64,000 nucleotides of DNA, taken from contig OU744447.1 of NCBI GenBank assembly GCA_916610825.1, forward strand, positions 35,829,024 to 35,893,023, in the 5' to 3' direction. This stretch comes from Haliclystus octoradiatus. Its lineage: Eukaryota > Cnidaria > Staurozoa > Stauromedusae > Haliclystidae. Each line of letters starts with the position of its first letter. The first letter of the stretch is position 1. Below are positions 60,402 through 64,000 of the stretch, piece after piece. The notes beneath the pieces were generated by a model, which saw only the letters and a program-made list of their open reading frames with translations, did no database searches and was not told the origin of the DNA. The position numbers and the translations under genes were made by a program.

Positions 60402-60407
60402 AATAAA
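60402..60407 (+). terminator. Poly(A) signal AATAAA, orphan gene copy 2
   Basis: Conserved with 48399-48404 of copy 1. Confidence 0.5.
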
Positions 60408-60473
60408 TATTTAACAAACTCTGAATCATAACACACATCATTATTTAAGCAGCAGTAACACTACTATTTATAT

Positions 60474-64000
<3,527 letters not shown>

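Overview
This window is nuclear DNA of an animal, most likely an AT-rich, transposon-laden marine invertebrate; I cannot name the phylum. The genes have GT-AG introns and code for conserved animal proteins. Only a small part of the window is host coding sequence. The rest is introns, nested DNA transposons and MITEs, dead LINEs and very long ATT/AAT trinucleotide arrays.

Layout: (1) 460-1287, an intronless CIR1 corepressor gene. (2) 2793-21694, a six-exon VAMP7 (R-SNARE) gene. Its 8.5 kb fourth intron holds a 6.9 kb DNA transposon in antisense (13119-20011). That element has about 150 bp terminal inverted repeats, a 3 bp target duplication, and one spliced protein of about 1,630 residues combining zinc-binding modules, an RNase H-like transposase core, a FEN/PIN-like nuclease region and a tesmin-type CXC cluster. 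(3) 23967-26068 (minus), a two-exon CCDC34 gene. (4) 26141-42639, a ten-exon COPS4 (CSN4) gene transcribed divergently from CCDC34; only 72 bp separate the two start codons, and both starts sit in an AAGATGGCGG motif. (5) 43.66-61.26 kb, a tandem segmental duplication carrying two copies of a two-exon orphan gene for a small secreted cysteine-containing protein. Copy 1 (46898-48257) is intact; copy 2 (57485-60263) is broken by a 1 kb insertion. Each copy ends in an ATT array. Between and after them are two dead LINE reverse transcriptases (52119-53325 minus, 61258-63419 plus) whose 3' ends run into ATT tracts.

The non-coding part can be dissected because many mobile elements keep readable ends: hAT-like elements with 8 bp target duplications, a TAGCCTGCGT-ended family with 9 bp duplications, a TTAA-flanked family, a pogo-like TA-flanked MITE, a palindromic GTTCATGAAC-rich hairpin family in about ten copies, and tRNA-derived SINE-like repeats, one of them amplified as a 189 bp tandem array. 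CIR1 (Notch/RBPJ repression), VAMP7 (vesicle fusion), CCDC34 and COPS4 (COP9 signalosome) are unrelated housekeeping genes and are not a pathway cluster.
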